NCBI GenBank assembly: GCA_964036275.1
Contig: OZ038433.1
Coordinates: 23,906,985 to 23,970,984 of the forward strand
Direction: 5' to 3'
DNA length: 64,000 nucleotides
From: Litoditis marina
Lineage: Eukaryota; Nematoda; Chromadorea; Rhabditida; Rhabditidae
Below the pieces are notes generated by a model. That model worked only from the letters and a program-made list of their open reading frames with translations. It made no database searches and was not told the origin of the DNA. This document shows, in pieces, positions 33,701 through 44,308 of this stretch (within the stretch, counting starts at the first letter, position 1; the number at the start of each line of letters is the position of its first letter). The position numbers were made by a program, and so were the translations under genes.

Positions 33701-36700
33701 CTTTTCTGACCTGCACTCTGTTTCGTCGACGCTGCTACACCAATTGGTTGCCAATTGACTAGGAATCGTTTGAGTATAACATCTCCTGGTTTGATTTGTT
33801 TGAACAGCTAGCAAGTATTTGGAGACCTGCCCCCCATACATTAGATAGAAACGTCTAGTTCACAAATGTGAGGACTCACTTCAAATATGCACTTATCAAA
33901 TATGCACGACACAGGACAACCTTATGTGTATGTAAGCAACACCATTGATTGACGCTCTCTGATGTAATAGTTAAACTTTCGCGAGATATTTTTCATTTCT
34001 GGCTGTTTCATAGTTTCCCAAACAGAACGACAACAAACAGCGTTTTTCAGCGAATCCCGATCCAGCAAACCCCAAGAATGATAATCCGATAGCCGTCGCC
34101 TACTATGCAGTCACACTGGCATATCTCCTACTCTGCTCGGCCTCATTAGTTTACTTATGGAAGTCGGTGAGTTTTCGCTTTTGCATGTAACGGTGTTCCA
34201 CATATATAGTCATTTAGTCATGGTATGTGGGTCTTCTAAATCACGGCATCCTGAAATGATACATGTTGGTCTGATCTGCTGCGTTTTAGTCGGAGTGGGT
34301 GACGATTAAGCTCAAAGGCATTAAGCTACAACCAATAACTCATGTTTAAACACCAAAAGAGAGTTCAAAGTATCACAATGGGTAGTTTATGAGAATAAAC
34401 TATCTTTGTGAAAGTTTGGAGAGAAACAACTGAAACAGTTTTTACTAGAAGACATCTGCTCAATGTGAAGCTTAATCGTCACCCACTCTTAGTCGTCAGT
34501 CAGCTCGTGTATGCAGATTTGCAGATGAAACCACAGCTTCGGTACAATCACCCTCATATAGTCGCCATTTACCCCATAAAGACAGCAGAGGGTTCAATTG
34601 ATTGAGCGATGCGGGGCGAGCGGTCGTTGGTTATCTGCCAGCAGTTGAGAGAGTGTGTAGATCAATGATACGCAGACGAACTGGCCGCTCGCCAAACCCC
34701 GTCCCATACAAAATCAATGGTACGGTGTCCACAACGGTTTGACAAATCCTATACCGAACCGATAGACTACAATATACCCACCGTAGGCTTACTCGCCGAA
34801 ATTTCGGCAAAACTTGGTAGTAACAACTCCTATAAATTGACGGAAACTGTTCTTCTCTCTAACCGTTCGTTCTTAGTTGAGCAATTGCGTCGTTCACATC
34901 AAAATAAAGTGAACTGCCTAACAATCTAAGTGTAAATTGAACGAATAGTTAAGTTCACGTACGGAAGAGGCGAGAATCATTGTGCTCCCAAGCGACTGTT
35001 AGTTATTACTTCTCAGTAGCTCAATCAACACTACTATAACATTTTCCAGGAATTCTTCCAATTCTATATCAACAAAGCGGAATGTGCGTACACTCTTAGC
35101 ATGGTCGACTCCATGCGGAGATTTTTTGCTCAACTCGGTCAAGTTTTTCAACAGGTTGGGTAATAGATTAGAATCAATAGATAAGTGCATTGAGTTTCTC
35201 TGAAATACGCGTTACTGATAGTGAAAGGTAGTTAAACTTTACATAAGCATATTTTGATAATAATCGAATAATCGCTGACTTCGAACTTTGTAAGATTGTT
35301 GTATTCTGTCATTTTTTAACATTCTGTTTATTGAATTAATGTTCGGATACACGGATATAGAATAAAATTCGTATCACAACAAATCACACCATAAAACACA
35401 AGTATTTTTGAGAAGCCCGGCGGTGATACTTTGTTTTCTCCCCGTTTCGGTTATTGAAACCAGAAACTGAAATGATACTATTTCAGGCCTGGCCAGAACT
35501 GCTCAATATTTTTATTCTCTTTTTCACAATGTACGGAGTTTTCCCCACACTTTCTGTGGGGATACAGCCATGGCCCACTCCAGGAATTTCCCATTTGAGT
35601 AAGTTCTTCTCTAATTCAGAAATACAGCTGTTCGTACTGTTGAATTTTACCTTGTGACTCAAAAAACATTTTTTTAACTGATGTCGCAAAAAAATATATA
35701 AATGAGCGTTTCGGTCTCCTTGCAGTAACAGTTATAGTTTGACAATATAAATTGATCTTCACCGTCACGGGTATGTGAATTGCTACGATTCAGTGGAGAG
35801 ACTTCAAATAGAAGGACTCTTAGTTTAATATTTGAATTTAACCTCTCTACAGAACCGTATTATTTACCAATCGGAACGTTTCTCAATTTCTACTTTCTTG
35901 CTTTAATTGGATCGGTGGCCGCCAGTTTTGTGAACGTGGTAGGTGGCAAGTAAAACGAAACATGTATAATGTATTGAATACAGTAATGAATATCAGAGGT
36001 GATTTCAAGTTTCGTGTAGTAATCAATAAGATAATGATTGAATAGCATGATTAACTGGTTCATGTTGTCAACAAAACGTGTTTGATGATTTTCAACGCAA
36101 AGTACTGTAATACCCAAGTCTTGATGAACATTTTAAGAGTTTTCTTTGAGCGGAGAAGTTGTGTATTCGTACTTTTTCATTACGTAGTTCAGAACTATTC
36201 AATGCATGTAATGTAGTGATTTTAGTAGTACTCTCATTGTCTTTTACTACAATAACTGGAATCTATTTTCTATCCGATGCTCTTGAAAAGCTGGGCAGAA
36301 CTAGCGGTTCAGAGCGACGCGATAGGACAAACCGCGACCCTAACATAAATCATGATCATTTTCAGCCGTCATCGAACCGAATGTTGAGATTGTTGCTGTT
36401 CGTTCCATGTATTGCCTCCTTGTTATTCATTCCCTTCTTCATGTATTGTAACTTCATTCCCAACTACCCTGATCACAGGGCAGCCAAGGTATCTAAAATT
36501 GGAACACTATCCCACTATGTGGTTTGCTATTTCCGAAGCACTCTTTGTTTGTAGTTTGATCACATCGTTTTCTGTCAAGATTAACCAATAGATGTTGGAA
36601 AAAAGCCCGAAACATTTTGTAGAGTATATATAGGATTTGTCAAACCATTGTGGACACCGTACCATCGATTTTGTATGGGACGGGGTTTGGCGAGCGGCCA

Positions 36701-37843
36701 GTTCGTCTGCGTATCATTGATCTACTCACTCTCTCAACTGCTGGCAGATAATCAACGACCGCTCGCCCCGCATCGCTCAATCAATTGAACCCTCTGCTGT
36801 CTCTATGGGTAAAATGGCGACTATATTCCTCATTGACATGCTATGGTACAAGTGATTTACAACTAGACAGAAAGCTACATAATTCTATGTTTGTGAGCAG
36901 TGAGAAACTAGAAATATGCCAACTTATTATGTAACTTATCGGTATTCAACAGGTAATATTCAAAAGTGAATGGTTCTACTTAATTGGAAACGGTTTATTG
37001 GGTCTCGTGGTAGGATACTTCTCTGGAGTTCTGATGATGCTTGTTCCCAGGTAGTTTTTATTGGCAAATAGTGTTTTGAGTTACAGTATACATTTGAAAC
37101 TCTTATTTGATCTTTGGTCATGTGGGAGATCGCAGGTATTTCACAATTCATTATGCGTTCAATAGCATATGTAGTAGAAGTTGATAGGTGGATTTGGAAC
37201 ACTATAGTTATCTATTCCACCTTTTTCAGTCAATCTCATTAAATTTTGAACCATATCTCATCAACTTCTATCGATTAATGTGCTATAAAATCGAGAATTC
37301 ACAGTTTGAGCCTTTTGTGAAATTCACACAAGGATGATCAGGGGAATTTTTTTATAACGTTGTAGTGTCTGCTGTACCTATAGTTCTCATTGCAAAATGG
37401 GCAGAGTTCCACATTCCGAATAATCCAAAAACATAGATATTTCAAGGTGTATCTGATTCCCGCTTCTCTCTCTGATGAATTTTGTTTTCCAGGGTAGTCG
37501 ATACCTCAGTTTCTCAACTAGCAGCTCGACTGGCTGCATTTTCAATGATTACAGGTATTTTTGAAAATGTGAAACTTTTCTCAAAAACTAGCTTCGATAA
37601 GGGTTGCTCTGTATTAAGGTATTCTCTGCTTTGTCTGAGAAAGAGTTTTGATAACCATTTGTTTCATGAAGTGACACTAATATTCATTTTTTGAAAGTGA
37701 AACATTAACATTGACTTTGTAAAATTCATTGCAACTAAATTCAATGTGTGTTCATTATTTTTACCGTGAACATCCGTGGTTTCTTTCTAGGTCTCTACTT
37801 CGGGTCCGGAATGTCGGCTGTATTTATGAGTGCAGTTGAATAA
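30799..37843 (+). CDS. ent: Equilibrative nucleoside transporter (SLC29/ENT family)
   Basis: Fourteen exons: 30799-30873, 31324-31407, 31871-32004, 32810-32907, 33043-33113, 33219-33333, 34051-34166, 35050-35154, 35487-35598, 35853-35938, 36366-36488, 36953-37050, 37493-37554, 37791-37843. They join in phase to 443 residues, the usual ENT length, with an 11-TM pattern. TM1 (FYIVYSIFILNGGAIYLGWI) precedes the extracellular YYFTYWFSEG loop. QSSLYGMAAVFP and SNALVIGTNAGGVLA match TM4-TM5. A hydrophilic linker follows TM6. The C-terminus GLLGLVVGYFSG, MMLVPRVVD and GLYFGSGMSAVFM matches TM10-TM11. It should move nucleosides down their gradient across the plasma membrane. TM1 lacks the usual PWNxF motif and reads NLLSPT there. 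The ATG directly follows TCATTCAG. AATAAA overlaps the stop codon (37839-37844). Confidence 0.93.
31627..31760. mobile_element. Foldback element in ENT intron 2
   Basis: GGACGATTATGTG near the left pairs with CACATAATCGTCC near the right. The centre is CAAACTGCA and TGCAGTTTG. About 134 bp, non-coding. Confidence 0.7.
32187..32585. repeat. CTCGAAACTCGAAA-type low-complexity repeat in ENT intron 3
   Basis: Degenerate CTCGAAA/TTCGAGTTT units occur at both ends of a 400-bp block. They are the reverse complement of the repeat filling copy-A intron 2. Confidence 0.65.
33434..33505. repeat. Dispersed repeat, TTTATTTACATGCAAGC family
   Basis: TTGATTTATTTACATGCAAG followed by CATGTGAGATACA and an AACGAAAAATGA segment. 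The same order recurs at 38003-38065. It lies in ENT intron 6. Confidence 0.6.
34557..34753 (+). mobile_element. 197-bp repeat, copy 1 (ENT intron 7)
   Basis: Starts TATAGTCGCCATTT and ends TTGACAAATCCTATA. The reverse complement lies at 36629-36825 with only a few mismatches. It has internal GGGGCGAGCGG and CCGCTCGCC segments and is non-coding. Confidence 0.88.
36629..36825 (-). mobile_element. 197-bp repeat, copy 2, inverted (ENT intron 11)
   Basis: Inverted relative to 34557-34753 and near-identical. Exons 8 to 11 of the transporter lie between the two copies, so the pre-mRNA could form a long hairpin enclosing them. Confidence 0.88.
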
Positions 37844-37892
37844 ATACTTTGCTATTGTTTTGTTAGACGGCTCTGCCAAACTATGTTTCCTT

Positions 37893-38208
37893 CAAAGGGG
37901 GGGGGGAGGGGGCAGAAAGGAAAGTTAATATGAAAGAGCTTATCAAGAGAAACCGATAAGTATAACTTTTAATTCAAACCAACGAACCTAATTTGCATAC
38001 GGTTTTGATTGATTTATTTACATGCAAGCATGTGATATACAAGAGGAGAAACCAAAAATGACAGTAGGATACAAACACTCAAAAGCGGAAAAAAGTGTCA
38101 GAAATCAAACATCATTCGGTTGACATGTGTTTGCCTGTTTTGGCGCGCGCAACGTTATATTTAGGTACCCCGGGGTACCTAAATTAGCTTTCCTTTCTGC
38201 CCCCTTTA
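37893..38208. mobile_element. MITE with GGGGGCAGAAAGGAAAG inverted repeats
   Basis: The left end GGGGGCAGAAAGGAAAGTTA pairs with TAGCTTTCCTTTCTGCCCCC at the right. A G-rich tract lies at the left edge. It contains a copy of the TTTATTTACATGCAAGC repeat (38003-38065) and a perfect palindrome at 38159-38184. It sits just beyond the ENT stop codon. Confidence 0.65.
38159..38184. repeat. Perfect 26-bp palindrome
   Basis: Thirteen-base half ATTTAGGTACCCC is followed directly by its reverse complement, with no spacer. Confidence 0.97.
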
Positions 38209-40949
38209 ATACCCGGATGGCGTTTCACCGGTTTTGAGAAACCACCTCTTGTTCAGGCCTCTTCGGTACACGTGTTATTCCGTCCAATCAAAGTTTCAGA
38301 AATGTTTGATAAAAATTACACGGCAAGTCTTGTGACTACGTCAGAGACTGACAACAGCAAAAAGGCACCAAGCACAGTAACAAATTCTCATGAATAAATC
38401 ACCTTCGAGCTGAACTATCTGGTCACCCCCATTATGAACTTGTGGTCACCTATACAATGCTAAAACTTGAGAAGTTTGCTTGGAAAGAAAACTATGTGGC
38501 CAGAATGAGATCCTTGATTAGGTTAAGCTCACCACTTGCACGCCTTTGGGTGCCTGGCGCGGTAGCAATCAAAAACCTCATGGGATGCTTCGTGATAAAT
38601 ATCTCACAAACTTCGCATGAGATTTTATTGATTTCTATGCTTCAACATTTCACGAGTAGCTCATTAGGTATTCATGAGATTCTTATGAGAAACGCATATG
38701 AGTTTCTCATGCGGTTGGGAAGATTGCAACGCCGCCTGGGTACTGTAGCAAAGTTTCATGAATAAGTAACCTTGTTATAATGGAGAGAAAAGTAGCGTCG
38801 CTGAACCGTTTTTGCTTTTTTCGGTCCAATAAGGTTGTTGTCAAGTCGCGAACGAAGTTTGGTTCATTACGAAGTGATATCGGATATCGCGCAGCATGCA
38901 TTGCATTTTTGACTTCTACAAAATAAAATAAAAATATTGCATTAGCTTTCGTTTGAAATGTGTTATGTATTTGAATTACATGAACATTGATGAATGAAAA
39001 TTAATGAACCAAAGTGTGGTCCATGAATTGGATTAATCTATGAGTTCAATGAATTATCGATGAAATAGGTGCATCACGAACTTTATTTAAATAAAATTTC
39101 ACATGTTTAAGAAGGCGAATAGAACAAACTAATGTCTACGTCATATCTTAAGATGACGTTGTTCAAAACGCTAGAGCAGCCGTGTAGTCAACAATCAGTT
39201 AAAATAATGAAAGCATGTTCGGCGTTTCACACTCCTGCGGCTGTAATCTCAGAAACCTCCGAGATCTCACGTGAACTATGTCCCGACAACCTGCGAGATA
39301 GCTGGTGACGTTCTTTATGAGATGATCATCATGCTCATGATCCCCTCGTAGGGGTATCTGAAGAGCACAGCTGACGTTCATCAATAGCACGTTAATGTAT
39401 GCTTATACTCCCTCACGAACTTCTTCCTTCATGTGCTTTTTGAACGAGGGAGAGCCAATGGTCAGAGCGCAAAGGAACAATGCTAGAATTAACGTGAAGT
39501 TGAGACTATGGCAATACGATCCATAACATACAATACTCTCGCTAAATATTCATGTTTGTTATATGCAGCGTCATCAGATGTGCGTGATAACTGTGGTATT
39601 TCACAATTCACTCCATCACCTGCTTCTCATTAGCACACTTGCTTTTCTTCCCCTGTTGACATAATCATTTCTTTAATGTAATGGCATTTTGCATTAAATC
39701 GCAGCCCCTCCGAGATTCAGCCCACCAGAGAAATAATTTCCCAGAAGTACCTCCAACCATTTCCACTAGAAGAAAAAAGCTAAAAGCAGCTCAAAACGGG
39801 AAGTTTTTTGAGAATACCGCGGGGACTCTAGATTTCCAGGTATTGACAGCCTGGTGCTTACTCAAGTAAATTGTGTGAACATCCCACAATTCATTGATGT
39901 ACAACGATATAATGCACATCTTCTGAGTGCACGTTCTTCCCAGTTCACGTGATCATGTTTATTTGCTTGTGAACAACTTAGATGAACATCACAAGTTCTT
40001 CTGAAATAACATGATCCAAACATCTTCTAACGAGTTGCTTATGTTTATCTAATCACGTAGTCTCTATCATTTCTCGTCCTCTTTTTCCAAGTTTTCTTAT
40101 TATGAACGATGTCATTCTCATTATTTTCAAAAGCCAATAGTTAATGAGCAAGATACTTCCAAGAACGGCCGGCTCATTTTAGGGAAGAATGAACATAGCG
40201 CGAATGCACGCTCGAACGGTGAAACACAAACACAGAATTCTATGAGCTGACTGAGTAAATGAAACGACAAATTAGTTTTTTTAATGACAGTTTGTTGCCT
40301 TCACTATTCGTATCTTTAAAAAGCGACCATCCTCGTTTTTTTAGAATGCTTAAGCATTGTTGTTTCATGTGACTCCTACGGAAAGGCGCCTAGAAGCAGA
40401 TTGAGCTTGTTTCTAGCTTTAGTGGTTCTTGAGTTTAAAATCATGCGATAGACTCAATAGTTGTGATGCGTAGCCACCGGACATGTTTCATAATTTATTC
40501 TACGCTAGTTCTCTGCTTCGCGAGTACAATCATATGAGACCTCGCTTTTCCTTCAACCATATAAGACCTCGCATTTTAAAAAAATAGTTGTAAATGTGCA
40601 TTTCATTTCCAATTCGATAACGAGAAGCTATTACTTTTGTAAAGAAAACTTGCACTCTGTTCGTGAATAGAAAAACACGACCATTTCCACATCCAGGTTT
40701 CATAGCAGTCTTATAGGGCTCGCTCTCGCCACATAAACGTATAAGTTGCACTAGACCACTGTGTTTGTATTAGGTTATTTTATTTGAACAAAATATAATT
40801 GTGTCACTAGGACTTTTGGATGGTGGTATAAATACTTTTGACCCTGTTTCTCTTCGATTATAAATACTATATTCTGAGGTCTCTCGAGATATAACTTCAA
40901 CGAAGATTTGATATTTAGCTATTGAACAATATTCAGGCATCTAGGTGGA
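38209..40949. other. Intergenic, no gene recognised
   Basis: AT-rich spacer. A loose foldback is suggested between about 38540-38580 and 38705-38745 (GGTGCCTGGC against GCCGCCTGGGTAC and flanking CTCATG). No exon, RNA gene or homology was recognised in the rest. Confidence 0.5.
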
Positions 40950-43247
40950 ATGTCGCTGTCCGATCTGAGTTGGGACCAACGGACTCTGATGGCTGTAGCC
41001 TGGCTGTCGTTCGTTCTCTACGTACTCATTATCCGCATGCTCATGAAACACCGAACCGCACAACTGTTCAAAGGTTTATTCTTTGATCTACTGATGTTCC
41101 AGGTTAGTTCTCATCGCATTTCTGTTCGAAAATGGTATTCCGTGCTAGAAACAGTAATTGTCTAAAAAAATACTAGTCCATGGAATTCGTAGAAACATCA
41201 ACATAGATAGATGATCACTACATGTTTTGAGAGGCCTACAGCACGTTCCAGGAGCGACAAGTGATGATATCTAACATTACTTCTCACTCCGACCGAGTAA
41301 ACATTTTTAGGTCAAACAAGTCGACATTTCACATAAGCATAGTTTAACTATTCACGGAATGCGCTCCAAAAACTCAAATTCAAGTTGGCATTTTTCTTGA
41401 GAATGCAATTCTATATCTATATATAAAAAGATTATGTGCAACGGTTATGTCATTTGACTCAGCTGGTACGTTGTCAAAAAAGATAGTGCTGCGATAGCTC
41501 TCTTCGGAGGAATCCTTTGCGCTGCACGCTGTCCTGTTTCCCTGTGTTTGTAGTTTGATCTCGTTTTTCAGGTCAGCATTTATGAATAACAAGTCTAAAC
41601 TACAATGATGAATTTGTCACCCTTTAACTGAACCATTCAGGCAATAGGAGATCTTTCCATGTTCCTTTTTGTGGAGCTGATCACGAGACCTCGCAAATAC
41701 AACTACATTCCCAAGTTGTTCGCCCCAACTGAAGACTCTCTGCTGGTTAAACTGAACTACTTCACTCAAACATGGATCAAAAATACTCTATACATAAACT
41801 ATGTTACTCTGGCTTCCAATCGGCTTACTGTATTCACAAAGCCACTACGCTATGCAAGAGTAAGTGAAGTTGTTCGTCCGTGACCATTGTCATTCATGTC
41901 ACCATGTTTGTGGAGGAAACATTTTGATCTTCACCATACATCAAAATTCGTTTTTTTTCTTAATTTGGCGAACCATGTTATACATTCATTTGTTGCAAAC
42001 TGAAACCGGCGTTTTTATCGAGCAACAAAGAGGGAAGCTCATTGGTACCAGATTTTTCATTCAACAGGTTCGTAGTTTGTATCAAGTGCATTTCCAGTTG
42101 TGGTCGTATAGAAATATCGTTTTGATTACGATAGCATCTTGGTCGGTTTCTCTCTTCTTCACCGCCTCAATCTTCTATTCCACTACCTATCGCTTCTACT
42201 TCGTGGAAACGCCGAGCGGAAATCTCGCTATGCTCAGCGATCAAGAGTTCATGATGGTGAGAGAGAAGGCAAATTCATACAAAGATTGAAACTGAAACTA
42301 TGAGACTAACATATGAAACTAAAAACAGAACCACAGGAGTCATACTATCGTGCTACATTCTGGACTAGAGCAGTAATTGAGCATGTTAAAAAAACTCGGA
42401 GTTCTTCAACGGCGACGTGTTTGTATATAAAATTGCCTGATAAAGTACAGACTGAAAATTCCATTCATATTTGAACCTGTATGGAACTGCTATTTTGAGT
42501 TGCGATAGAAACGGTTCTGTCTATAGTCTGCTGTTTGTAGTTCAGTCCCACTTCGTTGTGATGCACACTCTCTTCTGTGTGCGCAAATCAAACAAAGTCT
42601 CAGAGTTGGTTATTCCGTGCAGTGCGCTTGTTCAGATTGATGCTGCCCAAGATCTTCTCCTCAGCTGTGTCTGTTGTGTTGGTTGTATAATCATGTACGG
42701 TGTCGCCATGTACAAATCTCGTTCGATCAGCAGTTTTTCCTCCGTTGAAGTGCGTTCATTTGCTCGTATTGCACTCAAAAATCAACTACAATAGTGTTTC
42801 TTCGAATAATATATGATTACAAGTTTCCTAGGAAAAATCAAGATCAAGGTGGAACAAACGATTGAAACATTCTTCGTTGAGGTCGTTTTGAAAATACTTC
42901 ACTGAATTACTTGATTTTATGATCAACAAGACAATGTAAAAACACGCTTTTCCCACGATTTTGTGCTAATACATTACGTCACGCCATGTTATTTTTCTTT
43001 ACAGAACGGACAGGAACGGATTCTGCTAAGATGTGCTGTTCTGACTTTTCTCCCCTTCATTCCAAACACCATCAAATCAGTTCTGCTATTTTATGGAAGT
43101 GTAAACGACAAGCACCAGATGGTTTCCATAGCAATAAATATGTGGTTAGTTCACAAGATGACGAAAACAATACTTCTTGCGTTGGCGTCTTCTGAGGATC
43201 ATCATGATGTTTTCAAAGTAAAAAGCTTGAGCTCAAGAAAAACCTAA
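40950..43247 (+). CDS. Nematode 7TM chemoreceptor, SRG superfamily (srg-like)
   Basis: Exons 40950-41102, 41641-41859, 42098-42256, 42636-42749 and 43005-43247, all phase 0, give about 295 residues. TM1 is MAVAWLSFVLYVLIIRML. TM2 continues FFDLLMFQAIGDLSMFLF. TM3 ends YVTLASNRLTVFTKPLRYAR, the NRxxxxxxPxxY signature at the cytoplasmic end of TM3 in SRG-superfamily receptors. TM4 is NIVLITIASWSVSLFF, and TM5 lies in exon 4. NGQERILLRC before LTFLPFIPNTIKSVLLF is the loop 3 to TM6 region. It is a predicted chemosensory membrane protein with unknown ligand. The exon 4 donor (GTGCGT) and the last exon are the weakest parts. TM7 in the final exon is poorly hydrophobic, so the 3' end may be mis-modelled. 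An ATATTCAG acceptor lies 14 nt before the ATG. Confidence 0.75.
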
Positions 43248-43481
43248 AATTTGTGTCCAACACCAGAAGCTTGTTTTTGAACCCATATATATATATAGAA
43301 CATAAACTATCAAAATTAACTGTTTCTTATTCATACTGTAGTAGTTTATGTGGGAAAGAAGAGGGATCTATCTAGCATGAATGTGTACTACACATAAAAC
43401 TGTACACAAAGCCTTTAACACCGAGAAAAAAGAAACGTAGTAAAGCAATACGAGTGATCAGCCTAACCTGAGAAGAAAGAC

Positions 43482-44308
43482 TTTGTCCCTCCTCGTTCGT
43501 TCTCTACGAGAACTCCTCGTCGAGACAAACGTATTTTGCTCTCCCTTCGAGAGCATTTCAAGTAAAGACAGGACCAAACCTGGTCCTCTTATCACCAACA
43601 ACAACTTTTGGCAAAAGTTTATTAGTGAACAGATAGAACAGTGTATGCTTTGTAACTGGTTGACGATCTGACGACGGACGGTGAAGAACGGCTCGGTTGT
43701 AGGAACTGCTTGACTGGATGAGTCCGAGAGAACTCGGCGGTCCTTGGATGAGCTTCCATGCGACGATAACGATCCGGAATAAAGACAATGCTGAAAGTGA
43801 ACATTTAGAACAATAAACAAAGAACCGCATACGACCTTCAGACTTGCGGTCTTACTTTCCCTCACAACCCCTCTGGAAACCCAGACTTCTGACGGGACTC
43901 TCTCTCCGAAACTGACGTAAACGTCTCGTGTTGACCAAAAAACTTGAGGCTAGATAGATTGCGGCTGGGGAGTGAATCCATGCACAGTAGTTCTTTTCTC
44001 CCAGAAACACTGACAATACACTCTGGGCAAAACTCAGTCTAAACAGTCAAACGCGTAAGCTTGTCAGATGGGGGCTGGGTGGGTGGGAACTACCACTTAT
44101 TAAACCGAATAATAAATAATTAAACATAAAACACAACCAACTACAAAAGCAAAATCACTGGAATGAATTTGAAACCCTCAAATTTTCAGTCATATTTGAA
44201 AACCCTGAATATGCACCTCCGTGCCAGGACCCAGCTCCCGTTCAAACAGGACCCAGGCTCGGTCCTCCCTTTACAAGAAATCTCTCTTACTCGGGCAAAA
44301 TATAATTT
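43482..44308 (+). mobile_element. A/C-rich element, short unit (unit 1)
   Basis: It starts with a 162-bp segment (43482-43643, TTTGTCCCTCCTCGTTCG) that recurs identically at 44306-44467. It ends with a 221-bp segment (44088-44308) that recurs at 47792-48012 with about one mismatch. About 444 bp of unique sequence lies between. It reads as an internally deleted copy of the longer unit that follows head to tail. Confidence 0.7.

Noticed and set aside
36159..36365. Upstream part of a 131-residue open frame before ENT exon 11
   Set aside because: The frame is open through the intron, but ATTTTCAG at 36358-36365 gives the homologous junction.
38442..38765. 107-residue plus-strand open frame
   Set aside because: No family similarity or coding-like splice context. 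It lies in a loose foldback with repeated CTCATG motifs.
41864..42097. Extension of SRG exon 3 upstream
   Set aside because: The frame is open, but the acceptor TTTCCAG at 42091-42097 joins in phase and restores the receptor alignment. The upstream part is intron.
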